Part shown: piece after piece, positions 7,924-15,000 of the stretch
How positions within the stretch are numbered: position 1 is the first letter of the stretch
How the letters are laid out: each line of letters starts with the position of its first letter
Assembly (NCBI GenBank): GCA_016936555.1
Contig: JAFGXR010000121.1
Coordinates: forward strand, 1 to 64,000
DNA length: 64,000 nt
Reading direction: 5' to 3'
Origin: Spirochaetales bacterium
Lineage (GTDB): Bacteria > Spirochaetota > Spirochaetia > DSM-2461
Position numbers and translations under genes: made by a program
The notes under the pieces: generated by a model
The model's database searches: none
What the model saw: the letters and a program-made list of their open reading frames with translations, nothing else
Told to the model about the DNA's origin: nothing

Positions 7924-9405
7924 GTGAAAAGGAATCAATTGTATTACTATTACATGATAATTATTTTTTTCGGACTGATCGGGGATTTTCTCCTCGGCGG
8001 ACCTTATTTCAGCCCATTCCTGACTCTGCTACTCTGCGTTTTTCTCATCAGGGAGAGGGGAAGAGGCTGCACGATGAGAACCTGGGATCTCTCTTCCCCT
8101 TTCGAAAACTGGTATAATCTCTCCGAGAGGGACATCGTTCAGTCCTATCTCTCTTCTCTGGAACTGAATGGGGAGCGGAAAGCGCTGGCTGTGCTGATCC
8201 GGACGGAAATCCCCGAATCCTATTATTCCCCTGCGGGGAACCGGTATCCCCTTATCGCCGTCCGGGAAGAGATCGCCTCCCGTCTGAATAAACTGATCAG
8301 AAAAGTGGATTTCATCGGGAAAAAAGGAGGGGCTGAATTCCTGGTCATTCTGGAAGCCATCGATGGACAGAATACGGCCGGCATACTTGCCAGAAGGTTA
8401 ATAAAAACCCTGGCCGGAGATTTTCACTACAAGGGCAATACCTATCCCGTCAATGTTAACCTGGGTATCACTTCTGTGGAAAAAGGGAACCAGTCATCTG
8501 AAGTCATGAGCAGATGCCGTACCGCCCTTACCGATGCGGCCGGTCTGGGAGTCAACACCTTTGTCATCTCCGGAATGCACGACAGCGATGATCAGAACAG
8601 GGGGTCGAAGCTGGAAATGGCGCTGAAAGAAGCTTTGAACAACGATGAGATGGAGGTTTTTCTCCAGCCTAAATGTTCGGCGGGGACCGGGGAGCTTGTC
8701 AGCATGGAAGCCCTTTTGAGATGGAATCACCCTGTTCTGGGCCATATATCTCCCCAGGAGTTCATACCTGTAGCGGAGAACAGCGGGATGATAGGGTCAA
8801 TCAGCCGTTTTGTTTATTACCGTGCTTTTCAAATGCTCGAGGAGTTATCCCGGCTGGGATATTCCCGCTTGCGGCTGTCCCTCAACGTCTCTCCTCTTGA
8901 AATACATGACGGCTCGCTGGTAGGCAATCTGACGAACGGATTGCTTTTCACGGGAGTTGATCCCCGCAAAGTAGAACTGGAAATAACGGAAGGCTCTCTG
9001 CTTATTAACAGCGAGACAGCGCGGAACATTCTCGATGAGGTGAGAAGTCTGGGGTTCCAGATTTCCATAGATGATTTCGGAACGGGGTATTCCACTTTCC
9101 TGTATCTGAAGAACTTCCGGTTCGACACTCTGAAAATCGATAAAAGCTTCATTGATCATATCGAGAGGGATAACAGCTCCAGGGCCATCGTACAGGCCAT
9201 CATCGCTTTATCGAGATCTCTGAAACTGCAGACTGTTGCGGAAGGCGTGGAAAATTTCGAGCAATATGAAATCCTCAAAGAACTGGGTTGCGATGAACTG
9301 CAGGGGTATTATTTCGGGAGACCTATGGATTTTGATGATTTTCTCCTCTATCTGGAAGACCGAGCCGGGGATTCAATAAGCATATTGCCACTTTCAGCCA
9401 GGTAA
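7924..9405 (+). CDS. GGDEF-EAL protein, probable c-di-GMP phosphodiesterase
   Basis: A 493-residue protein starting at GTG 7924, with GAGGAG nine bases upstream. One or two N-terminal helices (about 8-45) anchor it. The GGDEF domain (about 75-215) has a modified loop, GKKGGAEF, and lacks the acidic signature, so it is probably regulatory. The EAL domain (about 225-480) looks fully active: EALLRWNHP, ELEITEGSLL, the metal-binding DDFGTGYS, KIDKSFI, AEGVEN and the QGYYFGRPM ending. Predicted to hydrolyse c-di-GMP to pGpG. It lies about 90 bases after the SCP2-like pair in the same direction and could be expressed with it. Confidence 0.9.
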   Translation: MKRNQLYYYYMIIIFFGLIGDFLLGGPYFSPFLTLLLCVFLIRERGRGCTMRTWDLSSPFENWYNLSERDIVQSYLSSLELNGERKALAVLIRTEIPESYYSPAGNRYPLIAVREEIASRLNKLIRKVDFIGKKGGAEFLVILEAIDGQNTAGILARRLIKTLAGDFHYKGNTYPVNVNLGITSVEKGNQSSEVMSRCRTALTDAAGLGVNTFVISGMHDSDDQNRGSKLEMALKEALNNDEMEVFLQPKCSAGTGELVSMEALLRWNHPVLGHISPQEFIPVAENSGMIGSISRFVYYRAFQMLEELSRLGYSRLRLSLNVSPLEIHDGSLVGNLTNGLLFTGVDPRKVELEITEGSLLINSETARNILDEVRSLGFQISIDDFGTGYSTFLYLKNFRFDTLKIDKSFIDHIERDNSSRAIVQAIIALSRSLKLQTVAEGVENFEQYEILKELGCDELQGYYFGRPMDFDDFLLYLEDRAGDSISILPLSAR

Positions 9406-9463
9406 TTGAGAACGGCTCTTTTATTCTACAGAGGCTTTGGAATCCGCCTACCCCTGAGGCTCC

Positions 9464-10046
9464 TCAGAGCGTGCCTCCGGGGTAGAGCGAAGAAGCGCTG
9501 ACCATCAGCTGAATGACATAGCCCGGATCATCGATTCTCGCCAGAAGAGCGCGGCAGCTTCTGTCTCCCAGTTCCTTCAGGTTCAGGTCCATGACTGATA
9601 AGGGCGGATCGGTGAGATCCGAAACGGGGTACCTGTCAAAGCTTATCAGCGATATGTCACGGGGAACCGATATCCCCCGGGAGTTTAAACCGGAGAGCAA
9701 TCCCGAGGCGCAAAGAGAACCGGAACAGATCAGGGCATCCCAGGGCAGTTCCCCTTTTTTCAAAGCCGAAGCGAACTCCCTTCCTCCGGCCGGTCCGTTT
9801 CCGACAGATTTTACAGCAAGGCTTATCTCTTCGGAGCCCTTGCCATTCAGAAAGTCTCTGACCCCGTCGAGACGTTTTGCGCCGATCAGTCTATCCTTTT
9901 TCTCTTTCAGAAAGAGAAATCTTCTTCTGCCCCGCAGGTAAAGTTCCTTTGCCGCCTGAAATCCGGCTGCTTCCGTTCAGAACCTTGGACACAGTAGAAA
10001 TGGAGACTCCCGCTTTTTCTGCCACATCTTTGATAGTGATCTTCAA
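9464..10046 (-). pseudogene. LacI-family regulator, internally deleted and frameshifted
   Basis: The minus strand starts at TTG 10046 after AGGATAAA with a perfect LacI helix-turn-helix (KITIKDVAEKAGVSISTVSK). It runs only to about NGSSRIS (near 9960) before the frame changes. The continuing frame begins AAKELYLRGRRRFLFLKEKK, normally about residue 150 of the family, and goes on to a normal C-terminus (VPRDISLISFDRYP ... LYPGGTL). About 120 residues of the sugar-binding domain are missing and the two halves are out of frame by one. Either recent decay or an assembly error; the neighbouring permease is damaged too, which favours decay. Confidence 0.8.
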
Positions 10047-10061
10047 TTTATCCTCATTTGA

Positions 10062-10073
10062 GAAAACGATTTC
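10062..10073. promoter_or_regulatory. LacI-family operator
   Basis: GAAAACGATTTC is a near-palindrome around a central CG, the usual form of LacI/GalR operators (10 of 12 positions symmetric). It lies between the LacI-family pseudogene and the sugar-permease remnant, where an autoregulatory operator is expected. Confidence 0.5.
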
Positions 10074-10095
10074 GCAATATAAGGAATCATCGCTT

Positions 10096-10860
10096 ATGGA
10101 TCTGATTACCTCCAGCCTTTTTCAGATTACATGGACGGTTCTGCTGTTTTTCTCCGGAATAGCTTTGTCGGAAGTCCTTGTCTATCTCTTTGTCAGAAAG
10201 ATTCTCCGGCGAAGAAGCGCTCTGATCCCCATGCTGCTTGCCCCGGCCCTTCTGGGGATGGCCTGTCTCGTTTTCTACCCTCTGATCTATTCGATAATTC
10301 TCAGCTTCAGCAATATGAACCTCCGCCATTTCCGGAATCCCGATTTCAGTGCCGCACTCGGCTGGAGAAATCTCATGAGGCTCTTTACCGAGCCGGTCCT
10401 GAGGGAAGTGAGAATCTACACTCTCTTTTTCCGGACCGCTCTCTGGAGTTTTATTCAGATTGCCCTGCAGGCTGTGCTGGCCATCAAAGTCTGGGCTTTC
10501 GAGTTCAATTACACATTCTGTGCCGTAAATCTTCTTTTGAGGGAATTGCTCGGGGTGCGGGCTATGATTCACTGGATGTCCAGCCCCTTCTGGAACTACA
10601 CCGCCATGACCATAGTCAATCAGTGGCTCGGCTTTCCCTCCCTTATGGTTATAATTTCCAGCGCCATGAAGAGCATTCCCCCCGAAATGTACGAGGCGTC
10701 GGAACTGGAAGGCGCATCAGCTTCTGTAAGGGTTTTCTCCAATCAGATCCCGCTTCTCTGATTCTCGTCATTCCCGTCGTCCTGCTTTTTCTGTTCTCGT
10801 CGCGCCGTCTCCTGTCGGGATTAACGCTGGGAGCTGTTGAAGGATTGGATCTGCCGTACT
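10096..10860 (+). pseudogene. Sugar ABC permease remnants (MalF-like joined to MalG-like end)
   Basis: From ATG 10096 the frame encodes a MalF-type start: an anchor helix, then APALLGMACLVFYPLIYSI and WRNLMRLFTEP. After about residue 150 the order is disrupted. A recognisable binding-protein-dependent transport loop (PPEMYEASELEGAS) appears soon after and the frame ends at 10761. In another frame, 10767-10860 encodes the last helix and tail of a MalG-type permease (VVLLFLFSSRRLLSGLTLGAVEG). So two permease genes have collapsed into one stretch by deletion. Together with the broken regulator this is a dead sugar-uptake operon; no ATPase or binding protein remains here. Confidence 0.75.
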
Positions 10861-10871
10861 ACAATGGATTT

Positions 10872-11300
10872 ATGAGATTATGGTCACTTGATCCCCGATA
10901 CCTCGACGCCAAAGGAATTGTAGCGCTCTGGCGCGAAGCTCTGCTCGCCCAGAAAGTGCTGGCGGGACAGACAAAAGGCTACAAAAACCACCCTCAGCTC
11001 ATCCGCTTCCGCGGGACATCCGACCCTCTCGGCGCTATCGCCGAATACCTTAGTTCCGTCTGCGATGAAGCGGACCGCCGGGGCTACCATTTCGACAGGA
11101 CAAAAATCCTTCCCGACCGGCTGGGCGTCAAAATCAATGTCACGGAAGGGCAGGTGGCTTATGAAATGGAACATCTGAAAAAAAAGCTGAAGGTCCGTGA
11201 TCCTTCAGCTCTAGAAAAAATACTTAAACTCGATAAGCCCGTCCTTCATCCCCTGTTCACTGTCGTGGCCGGGGATGTGGAGGACTGGGAAATCAAATAG
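10872..11300 (+). CDS. Pyrimidine-dimer DNA glycosylase family protein
   Basis: ATG 10872 begins MRLWSLDPRYLDAKGIVALWREALLAQ, the typical start of the bacterial pyrimidine-dimer glycosylase / endonuclease V family (Pyr_excise). GYKNHPQLIRF follows, with a family-typical length of 142 residues. The open frame extends upstream through permease debris, but homology begins exactly at this Met. Such enzymes excise UV photodimers through an N-terminal amine and a conserved Glu. No strong ribosome site is visible, and the upstream deletion may have brought it under the old sugar-operon promoter. Its last 8 bases overlap the convergent thioredoxin reductase gene. Confidence 0.75.
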   Translation: MRLWSLDPRYLDAKGIVALWREALLAQKVLAGQTKGYKNHPQLIRFRGTSDPLGAIAEYLSSVCDEADRRGYHFDRTKILPDRLGVKINVTEGQVAYEMEHLKKKLKVRDPSALEKILKLDKPVLHPLFTVVAGDVEDWEIK

Positions 11301-12234
11301 GGTTTTCCACTATGAATTTTTCCGCGTCCAGCGCTGCCATACAGCCCGTACCGGCTGAAGTGATGGCCTGACGGTATACTTTGTCCTGAACGTCTCCCGC
11401 TGCGAAGACGCCGGGGATGTTGGTTCTGGTGGAACCTTTTTCCGTAAGGATATAACCGTCTTCATCTGTGTTGAGTACGCCATTCAGGAAGTCCGTATTG
11501 GGTTTGTGCCCTATGGCGTAAAAAAGACCTTTCGCCTCCTGTTTGAATTCCTCGCCGGTTTTCACATTTTTCAGAATGACGTGGTCGAGTGTTTTGTCTC
11601 CCCCCACATCGACGAGGACCGTGTTCCAGAGTACTTCGATCTTTTCATTGGCCAGCACTCTCTCCTGCATGGCTTTGGAGGCTCTCAGCTCATCTCTTCT
11701 GTGGACGATATACACTTTGGATCCGAATTTGGAGAGGTGCATGGCCTCTTCCATGGCTGTGTCTCCTCCTCCGATCACGACCAGAGGCTGGTTCCGGAAA
11801 ATGGGCAGGGCGCCGTCGCAGACCGCACAGGCGGAAATCCCTTTCTGCCAGAAATCCTCTTCATGGGGAACATGCATTCTCTTAGCCGTCGCACCGGTGG
11901 CGATAATAACCGCCTGAGCTTCCTCCTCCCGGGAAGAGGTTTTTACTTTGAAGGGTCTGCTGGAAAAATCAACAGATTCGACAGTTTCCATCAGGAACTC
12001 GACGTTTTGTCCTTCCGCCTGTTTTTTCATATTGGCCATAAGCTGGGGGCCTGTAATGACCTGAGGAAATCCGGGAAAGTTCTCGATTTCATTCGTTGTC
12101 GTCAACTGACCGCCCGGGGCGACACCGCCGGCCATCCACCCTTCGAAAAGCAGAGTGCTCAGACCGGCTCTGGCAGAATATATGGATGCTGTGTGACCGG
12201 CCGGTCCCGATCCGATGATTATAATGTCTTTCAT
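11293..12234 (-). CDS. trxB: Thioredoxin reductase
   Basis: NADPH-dependent flavoprotein that reduces thioredoxin; cytosolic. At 313 residues it has the usual length. The FAD-binding GSGPAGHTASIYSARAG is at residues 7-23, the redox disulfide CAVC at about 136-139, the NADPH-binding GGGDTAMEEA at about 155-165 and the C-terminal FAD motif GVFAAGDVQD at about 275-285. A ribosome site GAGGAG precedes ATG 12234. No thioredoxin gene is adjacent; the nearest thioredoxin-fold proteins are at 55915-56603. Its 3' end overlaps the convergent glycosylase gene by 8 bases. Confidence 0.95.
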   Translation of the reverse strand: MKDIIIIGSGPAGHTASIYSARAGLSTLLFEGWMAGGVAPGGQLTTTNEIENFPGFPQVITGPQLMANMKKQAEGQNVEFLMETVESVDFSSRPFKVKTSSREEEAQAVIIATGATAKRMHVPHEEDFWQKGISACAVCDGALPIFRNQPLVVIGGGDTAMEEAMHLSKFGSKVYIVHRRDELRASKAMQERVLANEKIEVLWNTVLVDVGGDKTLDHVILKNVKTGEEFKQEAKGLFYAIGHKPNTDFLNGVLNTDEDGYILTEKGSTRTNIPGVFAAGDVQDKVYRQAITSAGTGCMAALDAEKFIVENPI

Positions 12235-12327
12235 ACAATGAGTTCTCCTCTTACAGAAAATAAAATAATGAATTTTTATCGAATAAGCAACTATATATTA
12301 AAAAATATATATAGAGATTTGAATGTA

Positions 12328-12912
12328 CTATAGTTTTGACAGCTTTTTCAACAGGTGGGCCTTATTTTCCGCCACATACTCTTTCAGCTCTTCGAAATCT
12401 TCGGCTGTTTCCGTCGCACTTCCCGAGAGGATTAAAACTCTGTTAACCCATTTATACCAGAGATAGTGTTTCATAAGAACGGGCCTGTAGCCCATGGCAT
12501 TGAGGCGGGCATCAATGGTCGCATCGAGATCCAGGTGGTTGCCCGTTCCCGTCGTGTAGAGGACATCGCCGTCCATCATGATATAAATGACGCAGCGGCT
12601 GAATCCCCGGGCCAGGCAGTCGTCGTTACGGAAGCCTTCCAGTTTGAGATCCAGGGAGCCCAGCTTCAGGTTGTAACCCTGGAGACGGAGTGCTTTTCTC
12701 AATTCCGCCAATTCCTTGCGCACATCGCTGATGATCTGCATATCGCCGCGGTTCATCTCGAGCAGACGTCTCCACTCCCTTAAAGAGTTTTCATAATGGG
12801 GAAACAGTTTCGGATGATTGGAAAGCCAGATCGTCGTGTCGGAAAGCAGGATCCATGCCGAAGAGAAATGCTCATTTATATCATTGATAATTTTTTCAAG
12901 TCGCTGTCTCAT
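12328..12912 (-). CDS. Conserved-looking protein of unknown function
   Basis: I do not recognise this 194-residue soluble protein. The first 80 residues look helical (RQRLEKIINDINEHF, then an Arg/Glu-rich helix RKELAELRKALR). The second half mixes strands and helices with a distinctive DGDVLYTTGTGNHLDLDATIDARL stretch, followed by an aromatic, basic segment (HYLWYKWVNRVLIL) and an acidic helical tail. It has no signal peptide or membrane helix. It is divergent from the phosphoesterase gene, and a 16-base inverted repeat lies in the shared 46-base control region. Confidence 0.7.
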   Translation of the reverse strand: MRQRLEKIINDINEHFSSAWILLSDTTIWLSNHPKLFPHYENSLREWRRLLEMNRGDMQIISDVRKELAELRKALRLQGYNLKLGSLDLKLEGFRNDDCLARGFSRCVIYIMMDGDVLYTTGTGNHLDLDATIDARLNAMGYRPVLMKHYLWYKWVNRVLILSGSATETAEDFEELKEYVAENKAHLLKKLSKL

Positions 12913-12928
12913 CTCTCCGCCTAATTTA

Positions 12929-12944
12929 TACTATATTTATAGTA
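12929..12944. promoter_or_regulatory. Inverted repeat in divergent promoter region
   Basis: TACTAT-ATTT-ATAGTA is a perfect 6-base inverted repeat lying between divergent starts at 12912 and 12959. It overlaps where the -10 boxes of both genes would be, so it could be an operator or simply an AT-rich double promoter. Confidence 0.35.
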
Positions 12945-12958
12945 CAGGGGAGTTTTTT

Positions 12959-13687
12959 TTGAAAGTTCTATTATTATCGGATATACACGGAAACAGCGTG
13001 GCGCTGGAAGCCGTTCTGGCCGAACCCGAAGCCCGGGCATGCCGCGAAATCTGGGTCCTCGGAGACCTGGCAGGCTACGGTCCCGAACCGGACCGCTGCT
13101 ACAGTATGCTCCGGGACAGGAAAGCTTTGTTAATTCCGGGAAATCACGATCTGTATTACGGCGGTAAAATGAGAAGCGATTTTTTTTCCGCGGAAGCGGC
13201 GCGCGCTCTTGTTCTCTCCAATCCCAGGGTTAGCAAAGAGTTCCGGGAGGTCATGAAACACAGTCCGTTAAAAAAGAGGCGGAAAGGATACACGCTCGTC
13301 CACGGCAGTCTTCTCAATCCCTCCTCCGATTACATTCTGACCGCTGATGACGCCCTTCGGAATTTCAGGCTTCTCAAAGGCCATGGCCTTTTGTTCGGCC
13401 ATACCCATCGGCAGGGGTGCTTCACTTATGACCGTGGAGACATCCTCTGGACATCCCCCCGTCCCGGTGAAGTCTTCTCCTTCCGTGGAAAGAAGGCTCT
13501 TATCAATCCCGGGAGCGCCGGCCAGCCGAGAGACGGCGATCCCAGAGCCGCCTGGGCGGTTCTCGATACGGCTGCCAGAACAATCACCTTCTACCGTTCC
13601 GAATACGACATCCCCGCTTATCAGGAGAAAATGAAAGATATGGGCGCTTCCGATTTCCTTCTCACCCGTGTGGAAAAAGGTCTCTAG
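12959..13687 (+). CDS. Metallophosphoesterase (calcineurin-like)
   Basis: Start TTG 12959 is chosen because AGGGGAG lies six bases upstream and the protein then begins at the first catalytic strand, KVLLLSDIHGN. The metal-binding motifs follow in order: DIHGN, GDLAGYGPEP, GNHD, a lone His in LVHGS, and GHTHRQ; then NPGSAGQPRDGDPRAAW near the end. At 242 residues this is the YfcE/YmdB-like class of two-metal phosphodiesterases, which can act on cyclic nucleotides, nucleotides or phosphodiester model substrates. The natural substrate cannot be told from sequence. It probably stands as a single gene. Confidence 0.88.
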   Translation: MKVLLLSDIHGNSVALEAVLAEPEARACREIWVLGDLAGYGPEPDRCYSMLRDRKALLIPGNHDLYYGGKMRSDFFSAEAARALVLSNPRVSKEFREVMKHSPLKKRRKGYTLVHGSLLNPSSDYILTADDALRNFRLLKGHGLLFGHTHRQGCFTYDRGDILWTSPRPGEVFSFRGKKALINPGSAGQPRDGDPRAAWAVLDTAARTITFYRSEYDIPAYQEKMKDMGASDFLLTRVEKGL

Positions 13688-13742
13688 ATTACCTGCTAAA
13701 AGACGGCGGAATAGAGTCCTCTTTCTCCGGTGAGTAAATGAT

Positions 13743-13771
13743 TTGTTATCTCCTTTACATGAGCTTATATT
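13743..13771 (+). promoter_or_regulatory. Sigma70-type promoter
   Basis: TTGTTA (13743-13748), a 17-base spacer and TATATT (13766-13771) lie 25 bases ahead of the small membrane protein at 13796, whose ribosome site (GGAGAAGGAGAG) follows directly. Confidence 0.55.
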
Positions 13772-13795
13772 GGTATTGCGGAGAAGGAGAGAACA

Positions 13796-14143
13796 ATGAA
13801 CTGGAAAAAGATTATGTTTATCGCAGGAACTGTCGCGCTGATTATTGGTGCTGTCGATCCTCTCGAAGGATCGGTGGTTATTCTGGCGGGCTCCCTTCTT
13901 GTTTTTATCAGTGCCCGGCTGGCCGGTGATCCCTTCAGGAAGCAGTTTCTCATTGCCATGATCATGATATCCGCAGGTGTATTTCTCATGTTCCTTTTCT
14001 CATGGCTGGGGGGATTGGGAGGAGACGATTCCATTCTTCCCTGGTGGATGATATTCCTGATTATTCCCTATCCGGCCGGATGGATCATGACTCTGGTCGT
14101 TCTAATCATCAGGACGGTCAAAAAAAGAAAAGGGACTCTTTAA
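13796..14143 (+). CDS. Small membrane protein, four helices, unknown function
   Basis: A 115-residue very hydrophobic protein with four predicted helices: about 6-20, 25-42, 50-70 and 83-107. It has a glycine-rich loop (WLGGLGGDDS) and a basic tail (RTVKKRKGTL). A strong ribosome site (GGAGAAGGAGAG) precedes ATG 13796, with a good promoter further upstream. It is monocistronic. Its last codons overlap the convergent acyltransferase-like gene by 4 bases and carry that gene's terminator on the other strand. No family is recognised. Confidence 0.75.
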   Translation: MNWKKIMFIAGTVALIIGAVDPLEGSVVILAGSLLVFISARLAGDPFRKQFLIAMIMISAGVFLMFLFSWLGGLGGDDSILPWWMIFLIIPYPAGWIMTLVVLIIRTVKKRKGTL

Positions 14144-14150
14144 AGTCCCT
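14119..14150 (-). terminator. Intrinsic terminator of the acyltransferase-like gene
   Basis: On the minus strand, AGGGACT-TTAAAG-AGTCCCT (14150-14131) forms a 7-pair hairpin followed by TTTTCTTTTTTT. It lies inside the last codons of the convergent membrane-protein gene, so the two gene ends share the same bases. Confidence 0.7.
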
Positions 14151-14982
14151 CTTCCAGAAGCGACGGATTCTCCACCAGTTGGCGGAACCGTTTAACCACA
14201 CGGGAATAGTAATATCCTTCGGATATCCTCTCATCAATGGAAAAACAGACATTCATGACATCCTGAACCGAGAGATTGCCCATCCTGTCGGCAACCTGTT
14301 CCTTTCTGATGCGGCTGGTTGTGATAAACAGCGAACAATTGCCCCATTCGAAGAGATGATGGGCAGGAGAGTCATTTATACCGATACTTCCCAGATTGGC
14401 AATAAAAACAGAGACATGTAGAGCGTCGATGTCTGTCATCGAAAGAGGCAGCCAGCCTCTTCTGTCCATCCATTTTACAGCTCCTGTCACAATATTGACG
14501 ATTCCGGTAGGGAGTTTGAACAGAAGGCCCATTGCTTTGTCCTGCTCATCCTCCTCGGCTGTTTTACTGAATTCCACAGCATCCCTGATTCTTTTTGAAA
14601 TCGTCTCCAGCGAATCTCCCGGAGAAAACTTGACTATGACATTGCGCTCGGGATCTTCAACGGAAAACCTGGTTTTGATGACGAAAGCGCAACTCATTTC
14701 ATGGCGCTGATAGTAGTGCCCCCCCATGATAAACCGGTTCATATGGGGGAATTCATTAATCGTCTTCATGACGGCGGCAATGAGGATCTCGAAATAGTTG
14801 TAACGCTTCTGTCCGTTTCCATCGCGGTTTTCGCTGATATATTTCAGCGTGCCGGTCATTATCAGGGATTCACTGAGCGTTATCATCGACTCATTGCGGC
14901 CTCTCATCAGATAGGGGATCATCCTGTTGAAGATGGGGATCTCTTTGTCGATGAGTTGTCCGTCTTTACGTCTGTAAAACAT
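14140..14982 (-). CDS. 2-oxoacid dehydrogenase acyltransferase-like protein, catalytic His missing
   Basis: A 280-residue protein with the chloramphenicol/lipoyl-acyltransferase (E2 catalytic) fold: an N-terminal region, the FEILIAAVMKTINEFPHMNR stretch where E2 enzymes have 'A....L...P..N', and the VFIANLGSIGINDSPAH equivalent of 'SN.G..G'. At the catalytic site, DHRVIDG of the family is replaced by DERISEG: His to Glu and Asp to Glu. There is no lipoyl domain and no dehydrogenase gene nearby. It is probably not a normal CoA acyltransferase; a scaffold or different chemistry is possible. Monocistronic, with its own terminator. Confidence 0.75.
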   Translation of the reverse strand: MFYRRKDGQLIDKEIPIFNRMIPYLMRGRNESMITLSESLIMTGTLKYISENRDGNGQKRYNYFEILIAAVMKTINEFPHMNRFIMGGHYYQRHEMSCAFVIKTRFSVEDPERNVIVKFSPGDSLETISKRIRDAVEFSKTAEEDEQDKAMGLLFKLPTGIVNIVTGAVKWMDRRGWLPLSMTDIDALHVSVFIANLGSIGINDSPAHHLFEWGNCSLFITTSRIRKEQVADRMGNLSVQDVMNVCFSIDERISEGYYYSRVVKRFRQLVENPSLLEEGL

Positions 14983-15000
14983 GAGAAAGGTCCTTATTAA

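Noticed and set aside
9877-10095. N-terminal extension of the permease remnant
   Set aside because: It lies opposite the LacI helix-turn-helix and across the operator; the membrane protein begins at ATG 10096.
10131-11300. One long protein of 389 codons
   Set aside because: Homology begins only at Met 10872 (DNA glycosylase). Upstream the frame runs through permease debris and antisense-like sequence.
11506-12333. A 275-codon plus-strand frame opposite thioredoxin reductase
   Set aside because: It is the antisense shadow of trxB and shows no motif or ribosome site.
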